Below, piece by piece: positions 27,376-35,227 of a stretch of DNA of 49,232 bases. Both the position numbers and the translations under genes were made by a program. This DNA is from Micromonospora coerulea (GTDB lineage Bacteria > Actinomycetota > Actinomycetes > Mycobacteriales > Micromonosporaceae). The first letter of the stretch is position 1. Each line of letters opens with the position of its first letter. The stretch is taken from the NCBI RefSeq assembly GCF_016598485.1, contig NZ_JAEMUW010000035.1:1-49232 (forward strand), written 5' to 3'. The notes under the pieces are model-generated. The model made no database searches. It was not told where the DNA came from and saw only the letters and a program-made list of their open reading frames with translations.

Positions 27376-28386
27376 CTACCTGGCGCCGGCGTCCACTGCG
27401 GAGGTGTCGACGACCTGCTCGGTGGGCAGGCGCGGAGTGTGGGGTGGCCCTGCGTTTGCCCGGTCGGCGATCCCCAGGCGCATCGCCAGATACGGGAAGC
27501 CGAGCCCCGCCAGCATCTGACGCAGAGTCTGCCGGGTGCCGTCGGTCTCGACCACGCCGCTGAGCGGCACCATCGAGACGCCGAGCCGGGTGGCGGTCAG
27601 CCAGGCGGCGGAGAGCCCCTCACCGGCACGCAGCCAGCTGTCCGGCTCGTCCTCGGTGTACCAGAGGATCCCGTAGACAGCCGCGCGGTCGTGCCCGGGG
27701 CCGATCGGCAGGGTGCCGGGATGGCCGAAGTCCCGGCCCGGCACGGTGGTCTGCGGGGGCTGCTCGGGCAGCACCTCGGGCGGCAGCCCGACGCCGGTGC
27801 CGGCCCGGCTGGTCCAGTACGCCAGCTCCTCCCGCAGCTCCGGCTCCTCCGCCGCGACCACCGCGGCCTTGGCCGCCACGGCGGCCAACTCCACCACCTG
27901 GTCGGAGCCGAGCAACTGGAGTCGGGCGCCCTGCGCGCCGGCCGCCTTGACGATTTCGTCGAGCGTGGCGTCGGGCACCCGCTCGTCGCTGACCGGCCGC
28001 CGGTCCGTCTGCCGGATCCGCATGCACTGCACGAGACGGGTCGCGTCCGCGTCCGCCGCGGTCTGCTGGAACCGGCCGAGCCGGGCGAGCAGCTCAAGCT
28101 GGCCCGGGTCGGGTAGCCGCTCCACCTGGGCGGCCCAACCCTCGGCGGCCAGCGCCACCCGCGCGTGGTGCAGCGCCAAGCCGCAGCTCAACGTCACCAG
28201 CCGATTCTCCGGATCGGTGGCGGCGAGTTGCGGCTCGTGCACCATCCGCAGCTCCAGCGCGTCGGGGAGGACCGTCCAGCGCCACGGCTGACTGTTGTGC
28301 ACCGACGGGGCGAGACCGGCCGTCGCGGCGGCCTGCGTGAGCGCGGTGGTCAGCGGGCGGTCCCTGGCCGGCGTCTCGTGGCTCAT
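27376..28386 (-). CDS. Acg-type nitroreductase family protein
   Basis: The 336-residue protein starts at ATG 28386 after GAAAGG. It begins with the FMN-binding nitroreductase segment GLAPSVHNSQPWRW. The second half contains RQTDRRPVSDERVPD and LSAAWLTATRLGVSMVPLSG, as in the Acg (Rv2032-like) proteins of actinobacteria. Those belong to the hypoxia/NO dormancy response in mycobacteria and may sequester flavin rather than catalyse (family knowledge). Its place beside the haemoglobin and nirK remnant fits NO/low-oxygen physiology. Confidence 0.82.
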   Translation of the reverse strand: MSHETPARDRPLTTALTQAAATAGLAPSVHNSQPWRWTVLPDALELRMVHEPQLAATDPENRLVTLSCGLALHHARVALAAEGWAAQVERLPDPGQLELLARLGRFQQTAADADATRLVQCMRIRQTDRRPVSDERVPDATLDEIVKAAGAQGARLQLLGSDQVVELAAVAAKAAVVAAEEPELREELAYWTSRAGTGVGLPPEVLPEQPPQTTVPGRDFGHPGTLPIGPGHDRAAVYGILWYTEDEPDSWLRAGEGLSAAWLTATRLGVSMVPLSGVVETDGTRQTLRQMLAGLGFPYLAMRLGIADRANAGPPHTPRLPTEQVVDTSAVDAGAR

Positions 28387-28769
28387 CGTCACGACCTTTC
28401 TTTCCCACATCGTGCCCCACTCCGGACCTGTCCCGGGCGGTGTTGCCGCTCCATCCTCCGGGATGCCGGTCAGCCGGCACACGGATTCCCCGCCTCGGGG
28501 TCGTCCGGCCCGCAACGGATCACGCCGGTTCCCGCTTGCGGGAACCTGTGCTGCTGAAACGATCCGCAGGTGGGAGCGGAACCGGACGAGTGCGTGCCGG
28601 AGCGGCCGGTGCGGCGGCGCCGGGTGGACCGGCGGGAGTGGGCACCGCTGACCCTGCTCACCCTGGCCGCGCTGCTCGGCGGCGGATTGTGGCTGACAGG
28701 GTTGCGGACGGCGGACCGGCCGACACCCACGATGAAAGGGCTCAGTGTGGTCGACCAGAGTGACCGCAT
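28387..28769. other. Intergenic with a possible single-helix peptide
   Basis: On the plus strand from GTG 28570 a frame encodes a basic stretch followed by one hydrophobic helix (WAPLTLLTLAALLGGGLWL) and then runs into unrelated sequence. It may be the start of a lost membrane protein. I do not recognise the family. Confidence 0.25.
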
Positions 28770-29180
28770 TTCTACCAGCCTGGTTACCTGTTCGTTCCAT
28801 TCGGGGGCTACTTGCCAGAGGAAATCGCCAAGCTGCGGCAGCGATTCATCCCGGACGGGGTGGATCTCGTGCGCGGGGAGGTTGAGCGGGTCGCGCCGGA
28901 CGGCAACGTGGTGCTGCTGGCCGCCGGGCGCCGGCCGCCTACGACTACCTGATCATCGCCACGGCTGTGGAGCCGCGGCCGGACCGAACTCCCGGCATGC
29001 TCGACGGCGGGCAGTGGCGCAAGGGCATCTTCGACTTCTACACCTCTGATGGCGCGGTGGCCACGGCCAAGGCGATCGCGGGCTTCGACAGCGGCCCGCT
29101 TGTGGTGCACATCGTGGACATGCCGATCAAGTGCCCCAGTCACGCCGCTGGAGGTCACGTTCCTCGTCAACGGGGCGGGG
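28770..29180 (+). pseudogene. Sulfide:quinone oxidoreductase-like flavoprotein fragment
   Basis: The piece reads FYQPGYLFVPFGGYLPEEIA and PDGVDLVRGEVERV. After a slip near 28930 come YDYLIIATAVEPRPDRTPGM and VVHIVDMPIKCP, and after a second slip VTPLEVTFLVN. The PIKCP...PLE motif and order are those of FAD-dependent sulfide:quinone oxidoreductases. The N-terminal GxGxxG and the C-terminal third are gone. Confidence 0.72.
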
Positions 29181-29306
29181 GTGATCGTGGTGACCGCCTC
29201 GTTCGTGCCGCCGGTGATCCCCAAGGTGGTCCCTGGCGGTGCCGGTGCTGGTCCGGTGGGTCGGAGTCGACGGCCGCTTCCCGTACCGGCGTTGGAATCC
29301 AGATCC

Positions 29307-29658
29307 CCGCGAGCGACCGACGCCGTCTACGCGTTGAGCGCTGTGGACAAGAGCGGCCGAGTCGCCGATCGCAGTATCGTCCGGGTGCTTGGCTGGGGGC
29401 CGGGGGCTCGGCTGGACATCCGCGAGCAGGCGGGAATCATCGTGGCCCGGCCGGCAGTCGATGGTGTCCACTGCGTCGGCGATCGTGGTCACCTGCATCT
29501 GCCATTGGCGGTGCGCCGGTGGTGCCGGCTGACGGCGGGGGACCGGGTTCTGCTTGCTGCCGACCCTGCCACCGGTGTACTGGTGGCCCATCCCCTTGCC
29601 GTACTTGACCGGCTGCTGGCCGACGTGCACGCTGCCGTGGCGGGGGTGAGGCGGCGTG
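29307..29658 (+). pseudogene. AbrB/SpoVT-like DNA-binding protein, stop codon lost
   Basis: The frame reads YALSAVDKSGRVADRSIVRV, LDIREQAGIIVARPA, RGHLHLPLAVRRWCRLTAGD and RVLLAADPATGVLVAHPLAV. This is the AbrB/MazE-like protein that actinobacteria commonly encode directly before a tyrosine integrase. A missing G in a G run near 29644 shifts the normal GGEAA-stop ending out of frame. Where it starts is unclear; the 5' part is fused to flavoprotein debris. Confidence 0.5.
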
Positions 29659-30321
29659 AGCCAGACCGTCGCTGGCCGGCCGGAGTTGGAGGCTGCCCGG
29701 TTACTGCTCGAGCGGATGGGCATCTCTCCGGCCGATCTGCTGCAGGTGCGGCCGGCCCGTCCGCTGGCCCCGACGTTCGCCGAGTACGTGCCGGTGGTGG
29801 CCGCTGCGGTGTCGCCGGGTACTCGTCGGGCGTACGGCTCGTACTGGAATCGGGTGGTCCAGGCATGGGGGATCGGCGTATCGACGAACCCCGCCCGTCT
29901 GAAATCGAGCAGTTGCGCGCCCAGGTGCAGGCCAACGTGGTGGCGCGACGCAACAACCGAGGCGGCCGATCAGCTGCCGAACAATTGGTGGCCGCGCTGC
30001 GGCGCCTGTACCGGCGGGCGGTGGCGGACGGGTTCCCGGATGCGGCCGACAACCCGGCGTTGAAGGTGGACAAGCCACGCCGGCTGCCCACCACCCGGCG
30101 AGCCATCGGCGACGCGCGCTTGGCGGAGGTCAACGAGGTGGCGGCCAGTTGGGGATGACCCGGGTCTGGACAGTCTGCTGATCCGGCCGCACACCGAGAC
30201 GGCCTGCCGTCGTGCCGGGGCGCTGGCCCTGCGGCCGCGGGACCTGGACACCGACCAATGTCTGATCTTCCTGCGGGAGAAGGGCGGCACCTCCCGGTGG
30301 CAGCCGGTCTCGCCGACGCTG
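29656..30321 (+). pseudogene. Tyrosine recombinase/integrase, broken
   Basis: From GTG 29656 the frame reads PTFAEYVPVVAAAVSPGTRR (SAM-like core-binding domain). It slips near 29868 to PSEIEQLRAQVQANVVARRN and AAEQLVAALRRLYRRAVADG, then slips again near 30155 to DSLLIRPHTETACRRAGALA (first catalytic Arg) and EKGGTSRWQPVS. The H-x-x-R and Tyr of the active site are lost because sequence switches to XdhC at about 30320. The natural start overlaps the AbrB-like gene's lost stop. Confidence 0.72.
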
Positions 30322-31038
30322 ATGCGGCGCAGCGGGATGCTCCACTACGGCTACCAGGGCCAGCGCCGCGGCAGCGGCCTGAGCCTCTTCGTGGCGACCC
30401 ACGCCGCCCCGCCGCGGATGATCGACTTCGGGGCGATCGACTTCGCCGCCGCGGCGGCTCGGATCGGCGCGTTCCTCGGCTACCGGCTGACCGTCTGCGA
30501 CGCCCGGCCGGTCTTCGCCACCGCCCAGCGCCTTCCCGAGGCGGACGAGGTGGTGGTGCTGTGGCCGCACCGCTACCTGCGGGCGGAACTGGACGCCGGC
30601 CGGGTCGACGGGCGCAGTGCGGTCTGCGTGCTCACCCACGACCCGAAGTTCGACGTGCCGGTGCTCGCACTGGCGCTGCGCCATCCGCTGGCCTACGTCG
30701 GGGCGATGGGCTCCCGGCGTACCCACGACGAGCGGCGCAAACGGCTGCGCGAGGCCAGCGTCGACCCGGCGCCACTCGCCCGGCTCGCCTCGCCGATCGA
30801 GCTGGACCTCGGCGGGCGCACGCCGGAGGAGATCGCGGTGAGCGTGGCCGCCCAGATCGTCGCGGGACGGTGGGGCGGGACGGGACGCCCGCTGGCGGAG
30901 CTTGCCGGGCCGATCCACGGTAGGGCAGGCCCGGGCGGTCAGCCGGCGAACGTTCCAGCCACTCCCATGCAGTCGAATTGGAGTGCTCCACTGGCGCAGA
31001 GGCATGCCGATTGCCCGATCAGTGGGCCATCGAAGTGA
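30322..31038 (+). pseudogene. XdhC/CoxI-family protein, C-terminal half
   Basis: It carries the XdhC Rossmann domain: PPRMIDFGAIDFAAAAARIG, YRLTVCDARPVFATAQ, CVLTHDPKFDVPVLALAL, AYVGAMGSRRTHDERR and the closing GRPLAELAGPIHG. XdhC proteins help insert sulfurated molybdenum cofactor into xanthine dehydrogenase-type enzymes. The N-terminal XdhC/CoxI domain is missing and the frame is continuous with integrase codons upstream. A complete Rossmann half could be expressed, but function is doubtful. Confidence 0.72.
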
Positions 31039-31101
31039 CCAACCGGCTCGCTGTGCGCGGCTATGAGCACGCCATGCGATGCGGTGCGAGACACTCAAAC
31101 G

Positions 31102-31785
31102 ATGACCGGTATGCCCCCGGATACGTTGTATCACCGATGCCTAGGCTGGCACGCCCCTGCCCTGCGGCGAGCCGTCATCGTCGCCTCCATCGGGCTCATA
31201 GTCGCTCTCGTGCTACTGCCGTTCATGCCGTGGGAGTTGGCCGCGGTCGGGGGCTGGGACATCGCCGCGCTCGCCTTCCTCATCAGCATCTGGCGCGTCA
31301 TTCTCCGAGCGGACAGCTCCCACACCGAGATGATGGCCATGCGTGAGGACGAGACGCGGGTAACCGCCGCAGTGCTGCTGGTAGGGGCGGGCGTCACCAG
31401 CCTGCTGGGTGTCGGCTCTGCTCTCAGCCTCGCCGGCCGGCACGGCGGCTCAACGCGGGTGCTGCTCGTCAGCGTCGCACTACTGACCGTCCTGCTGTCG
31501 TGGACCGTTGTCAACACGGTCTTCACCCTGCGGTACGCCGACCTGCAATACCGGTCAACAACCGGGGGGATCGGCTTCGACGGCCAGCCTGTGCAGGGGC
31601 AGGCCACCTACCGCGACCTGGCCTACGTCGCCTTCACGATCGGCATGACCTACCAGGTATCAGACACGGCCATCAGCGATCCGCGGATCCGGGGCAGCGT
31701 GCTGTCCCATGCCTTCCTGTCTTACGTGTTCGGTGTGGTGATCGTGGCGGGTTCCGTCAACCTCATCGCCGACCTGGCCCGCTAA
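31102..31785 (+). CDS. DUF1345 family membrane protein
   Basis: A 227-residue protein with about five to six membrane helices. It has the DUF1345 core: NTVFTLRYADLQYR, a Gly-rich loop, YVAFTIGMTYQVSDT and RGSVLSHAFLSYVFG. Function of the family is unknown. Start ATG 31102 gives the expected length. The gene is complete and marks the right border of the broken-gene cluster. Confidence 0.83.
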   Translation: MTGMPPDTLYHRCLGWHAPALRRAVIVASIGLIVALVLLPFMPWELAAVGGWDIAALAFLISIWRVILRADSSHTEMMAMREDETRVTAAVLLVGAGVTSLLGVGSALSLAGRHGGSTRVLLVSVALLTVLLSWTVVNTVFTLRYADLQYRSTTGGIGFDGQPVQGQATYRDLAYVAFTIGMTYQVSDTAISDPRIRGSVLSHAFLSYVFGVVIVAGSVNLIADLAR

Positions 31786-31834
31786 CGGTGTCGGACCACC
31801 GGCCGGTTGGTGGCAGCGCGCGACTCGCGGCAGA

Positions 31835-32146
31835 TTAGTACGCCCGGTCTGTGATGTCAGGAGCCAGTCCGTCGACCGCCCGGGCACCCATCGCCACGAG
31901 TCGTTCCCCTTCAGCCTCGGCTGTGGTGCCGTCGGCTCGTAGTTCGAGGTGCAGGCGGTTCTTGATTTCTTTACGCTCAGGTACCTTCAGCACATCGATG
32001 GTCGGCCAGGCGGCGCCTTCGGGAGCGATGGTGATCCCGCCAGCCTCTTCTTCGACGATCTGCCACCCGAGCACCTCTGTCCAGAACTCGGCAACGGGGC
32101 GAGGCTCGTTCGCATCGATGGCGATTACGACGATACGGCTGACCAC
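31835..32146 (-). CDS. Glyoxalase/VOC-family protein, short
   Basis: A 103-residue VOC domain (SRIVVIAIDANEPRPVAEFW, VLGWQIVEEE, KNRLHLELRADG) from GTG 32146. Family members usually continue about 15-20 residues to a final DPEGNEFCV strand with a metal-binding Glu; here it ends DITDRAY. It may therefore be C-terminally truncated and inactive. No substrate can be assigned. Confidence 0.62.
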   Translation of the reverse strand: MVSRIVVIAIDANEPRPVAEFWTEVLGWQIVEEEAGGITIAPEGAAWPTIDVLKVPERKEIKNRLHLELRADGTTAEAEGERLVAMGARAVDGLAPDITDRAY

Positions 32147-32223
32147 GCCGCACCCATACCCGCTATCGCCATCAGCTAACAGCGTGTCGCATCGTCGCCG
32201 ATGCATTCTCATCGGCTACTTGT

Positions 32224-32721
32224 TCATCGAGGTCGAAGCAGCCCACGTCTGGTCATATAGGCCCGCAACGTCTCGGCATCCCCAGCGGACATCAACCGGC
32301 GTGGGATCACGGTCGCCGGCCTCCGGCCTACGTACACGATCCAGAACTCAGGGGTGTCCCTTACCTGGGCGACCCCGTCCCAGGCGATGCCGCCGGACTC
32401 CGAGCCGCTGCGCATCATGATGTTGTCGTCGGTGATGTCGTAGGCGCCCTCGACAGCGTAGCGACTGGAGCGGCGCCGGGCGCGCAACCGCACCCACGGC
32501 GAGTACAGCATCGACAGCAGGCCACCCACGACCATCGCCATGCACAGCGGCGAGATCTGGTCGTCCCAGGCGAACCCCCGCGAGACGGCGAAACCGATCG
32601 CCCCGACCGCCGCCAGCATCGCGCCGATATAGCCGTACTTGCGCAGCCGAACACTGCTGAGCGCAGCGGCCACGCGGCCTGGGTAGGCGGGATCGGCTGG
32701 GACGTTGAAACGGATGTGCAC
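32224..32721 (-). CDS. YcxB-like membrane protein
   Basis: A 165-residue protein with two hydrophobic helices (about 30-70) followed by a soluble domain ending IPRRLMSAGDAETLRAYMTR. This matches the YcxB-type C-terminal domain pattern (IVYVGRRPATVIPRR). No function is known. It looks complete. Confidence 0.66.
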   Translation of the reverse strand: MHIRFNVPADPAYPGRVAAALSSVRLRKYGYIGAMLAAVGAIGFAVSRGFAWDDQISPLCMAMVVGGLLSMLYSPWVRLRARRRSSRYAVEGAYDITDDNIMMRSGSESGGIAWDGVAQVRDTPEFWIVYVGRRPATVIPRRLMSAGDAETLRAYMTRRGLLRPR

Positions 32722-32889
32722 GCCAGAACGATGGTGCCCCCAACCCCGGGCAGCCCCTGGCTCCCGCCCCCCGGGCCGATCGTCGAGCGCCGCCCATCGT
32801 CAGCGGCAATTGCGGATGTTGCTGCCGGCCTGTCATCCGTGAAGGTGGTGGCGGTGGCCCACAGTGTTGGAATCCGCGTGGGTACCGAG

Positions 32890-33528
32890 TTAGCGGGCGG
32901 CGAGGGCGGCGGTGAGCGCCTGGGCCAGCCACTGCTCGTACTCGTCGGGTGACCAGCCTCGGTCGCCGACGAGCAGCTCGTAGACCTCGGGTGAGATCAG
33001 CGTCCAGACGATGTCCCGTGCCCGGTCGGGGTCGAGGTCGGCGCGCAGGCCACCGGCTGCCGCGAGGTGGCGTACGAGAGCGTCGGTCCCGGCCAGGCGC
33101 TCGCTGTTGATGGACTCGCGGAACTGCGCCAGGTCGCAGTCGCCGCCGGTGGCAGCGGCGAGCAGCCTGGCAAGCAGGGGCCCCGCGCGTTCGCCGACCC
33201 GGCGGGCGGCGAAGGCGTACCGGGCGAGCTTGTCTTGCGGGCTGGTCGCGGCGAACACCGCCTGGATCTCGGGGCGGTCGATCATGGGGATGGGATCGTC
33301 GTCGCCGGCGAGCGTCACGTCGTACACGTCTTTGATGAGCGTCGCCTTTGTGCGGAACGTCTTGTATACGGTCTCGGCCGAGACACCGGCGTGCGTGGCG
33401 ACGTCTCGCATGGTGATCGCCGCGGGGCCGCGTTCGATGAGCAGTTCGCGGGCCGCGTCCAGGACGCGGCGGCGCGTGAGCTGCGCCTGTTCGGCGCGGC
33501 GGGTGTTGTCGTATGCGCGACGAGTCAT
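32890..33528 (-). CDS. TetR-family repressor
   Basis: The 212-residue protein has a TetR HTH (ITMRDVATHAGVSAETVYKT, about residues 38-57) and an all-helical ligand domain ending QWLAQALTAALAAR. It is divergent from a SnoaL-like gene. Two matching palindromes in the gap make it the likely repressor of that gene and of itself (inference). Confidence 0.86.
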   Translation of the reverse strand: MTRRAYDNTRRAEQAQLTRRRVLDAARELLIERGPAAITMRDVATHAGVSAETVYKTFRTKATLIKDVYDVTLAGDDDPIPMIDRPEIQAVFAATSPQDKLARYAFAARRVGERAGPLLARLLAAATGGDCDLAQFRESINSERLAGTDALVRHLAAAGGLRADLDPDRARDIVWTLISPEVYELLVGDRGWSPDEYEQWLAQALTAALAAR

Positions 33529-33544
33529 TGCTTACCGCCCGACC

Positions 33545-33575
33545 GTATTGAATACTCATCTACTGTATCTGATAC
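33545..33575. promoter_or_regulatory. Double palindromic operator for the TetR/SnoaL pair
   Basis: GTATTGAATAC (33545-33555) and GTATCTGATAC (33565-33575) each have perfect 5-bp arms and centres exactly 20 bp apart, two helical turns on the same DNA face. They lie between the TetR start (33528) and the SnoaL-like start (33591). Two TetR dimers could bind cooperatively. Confidence 0.68.
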
Positions 33576-33590
33576 TACCGAGGGGGCATC

Positions 33591-34106
33591 ATGCGCACGA
33601 TCGGCACCGAGGTTTGTGTTCGCTCTATGACGATCATGACTTCCGGCGACCTCGCCGAGTTGGCCCAGGTCGTTCACCCGCAGGCCGTAAACCGCGAGGC
33701 GAAGGCCGAGCCCGCGGCCTGCCGAGTGCACGGCCCGGCCGCGTTCGCGGCCACCGCCCGCTGGCTACGAGCCGCATTCGAGGATCTGAACTTCGACATC
33801 CATGACGTGGTGGCCGACGGCGACCTGGTCGCCGTGCACTGCACCATGTCGGGACGCCAGGTCGGTCCGTTCGTGGCGTACGACGAGCGCGGCGAGGTCG
33901 ACCAGGCGTTCCCGCCGACCGGCCGCAGGTTCGCGATCACCCAGACCCACTGGTTCCGAGTCAAGGACGGCCAACTCATCGAGCACTGGGCCAACCGCGA
34001 CGACCTCGGCATGGCCAGCCAACTCGGCTGGGTCCCGCCCAAGCCGGCATTCTTGTGGCGAATGGTCCGGGCCAAGCGGCGTGCCCGCCGCAACCCGACC
34101 CACTAG
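33591..34106 (+). CDS. SnoaL-like (ester cyclase family) protein
   Basis: A 171-residue NTF2-fold protein. Segments FEDLNFDIHDVVADGDLVAV, PPTGRRFAITQTHWFRVKDG and LIEHWANRDDLGMASQLG are those of the SnoaL-like polyketide cyclase/ester cyclase group. It probably binds or modifies a small hydrophobic compound; no substrate is evident. ATG 33591 follows GAGGGGG; ATG 33627 is an alternative. Confidence 0.78.
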   Translation: MRTIGTEVCVRSMTIMTSGDLAELAQVVHPQAVNREAKAEPAACRVHGPAAFAATARWLRAAFEDLNFDIHDVVADGDLVAVHCTMSGRQVGPFVAYDERGEVDQAFPPTGRRFAITQTHWFRVKDGQLIEHWANRDDLGMASQLGWVPPKPAFLWRMVRAKRRARRNPTH

Positions 34107-34230
34107 TCCCTTGTATGTCCAGCCATGCCGCATCGGCATCAGGCCACGCACCCAGATCCCGGCCCTCGCGTACGCCGTGCCGGTTATCGCATTGGTCAGG
34201 GGCCGACAGCTCTCGGAGGCGGTGCCTACG

Positions 34231-35058
34231 ATGGCCGGCATGGTGGGGACGATCGATTACGCCGGGGCAGGCCCATTGACGAGGATCGACCCGTTCCACG
34301 AGCCGGCGCTGGCGAATCTTCCGAGCGAGGCCGTCGAGATCTGCCGCCTTGTTCACGACCTCGTCATCCAGCCCGCTGACGCGAACGGCCTGGGCGTGCC
34401 CGACGAGCGGTTCGCCGAGAACCAGCTTCGTCCCGTCGACGGGCTGATCGGCGCCCTACTAGCCCTCGATCCGGCCCCGCTGACCGTCGCACGCGACCCC
34501 GACCGGCGGGTGATCGGCACCTGCCGCCACTTCGCCTTGCTCAGCTGTGCCCTGCTGCGCTACCGCGGAATCGCGGCCCGGGCCCGCTGCGGCTTCGCCA
34601 CGTACTTCCAACATGGGCAGGGCGTGGACCACTGGATCACCGAGTACCGGCACGGCGGCCGCTGGGTGCGGATCGACACCGAGATCCTCGGCGGTTTCCT
34701 CGTGGCGGAACCCGAAAACCTCGCCGCTGGCGACTTCCTCACCGGCGGCGAGGCGTGGACGGCCTTCCGCGGCGGCCACATCGATGCCGCGCACTTCGGC
34801 GTGTACGGCACCGAAAACTGGGGGCCGGCCGAGATCCGGGGAAACGCGATCAAGGACCTCGCGGCGCTCAACAAGGTCGAGATGCTGCCGTGGGACGAGT
34901 GGGGACACATGGAGGCCTCCTACAAGGGCAAGACCGGCCCCGACTACGACGAACTCATCGACGCAATCGCCGCCGTCTGCGCCACCGACGATCCCAGCGC
35001 CGTCGGGGACCTGTACGCCTCCGAGGACCTCGCAGTGCCTATCGCGCTCTTGCAGTGA
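34231..35058 (+). CDS. Transglutaminase-like superfamily protein
   Basis: A 275-residue protein with the transglutaminase-core triad Cys98 (GTCRHFA), His134 (VDHWITEY) and Asp149 (RIDTE). The start ATG 34231 follows GGAGGCGG. The C-terminal ~100 residues add a conserved WDEWGHME region. It may be a peptidase or amide-transfer enzyme; no partner gene nearby indicates the substrate. Confidence 0.77.
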   Translation: MAGMVGTIDYAGAGPLTRIDPFHEPALANLPSEAVEICRLVHDLVIQPADANGLGVPDERFAENQLRPVDGLIGALLALDPAPLTVARDPDRRVIGTCRHFALLSCALLRYRGIAARARCGFATYFQHGQGVDHWITEYRHGGRWVRIDTEILGGFLVAEPENLAAGDFLTGGEAWTAFRGGHIDAAHFGVYGTENWGPAEIRGNAIKDLAALNKVEMLPWDEWGHMEASYKGKTGPDYDELIDAIAAVCATDDPSAVGDLYASEDLAVPIALLQ

Positions 35059-35227
35059 CGCCCCCGGGGCAGCTTGCTGCTGCAAGGCCGCCACGGTGCA
35101 CTGATTTCGGCTAATTGGGGATGCCCTGCGGCGGTGGGTGCCTGCAGGTGAGGCGCCGGCCCCGGGCGGCTCGGCCAAGCCGCAGGCGCCACGCTAACCA
35201 GCGGCCTGACCGCAACCTGCACGCGAT
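35059..35227. other. Intergenic, nothing recognised
   Basis: No family match between the transglutaminase-like gene and the first recognisable RHS codons. Confidence 0.3.

Noticed and set aside
28415..28435. DosR-like box upstream of the Acg-type nitroreductase
   Set aside because: GGACCTGTCC is palindromic, but the agreement with the DosR consensus is too weak to report as a site.
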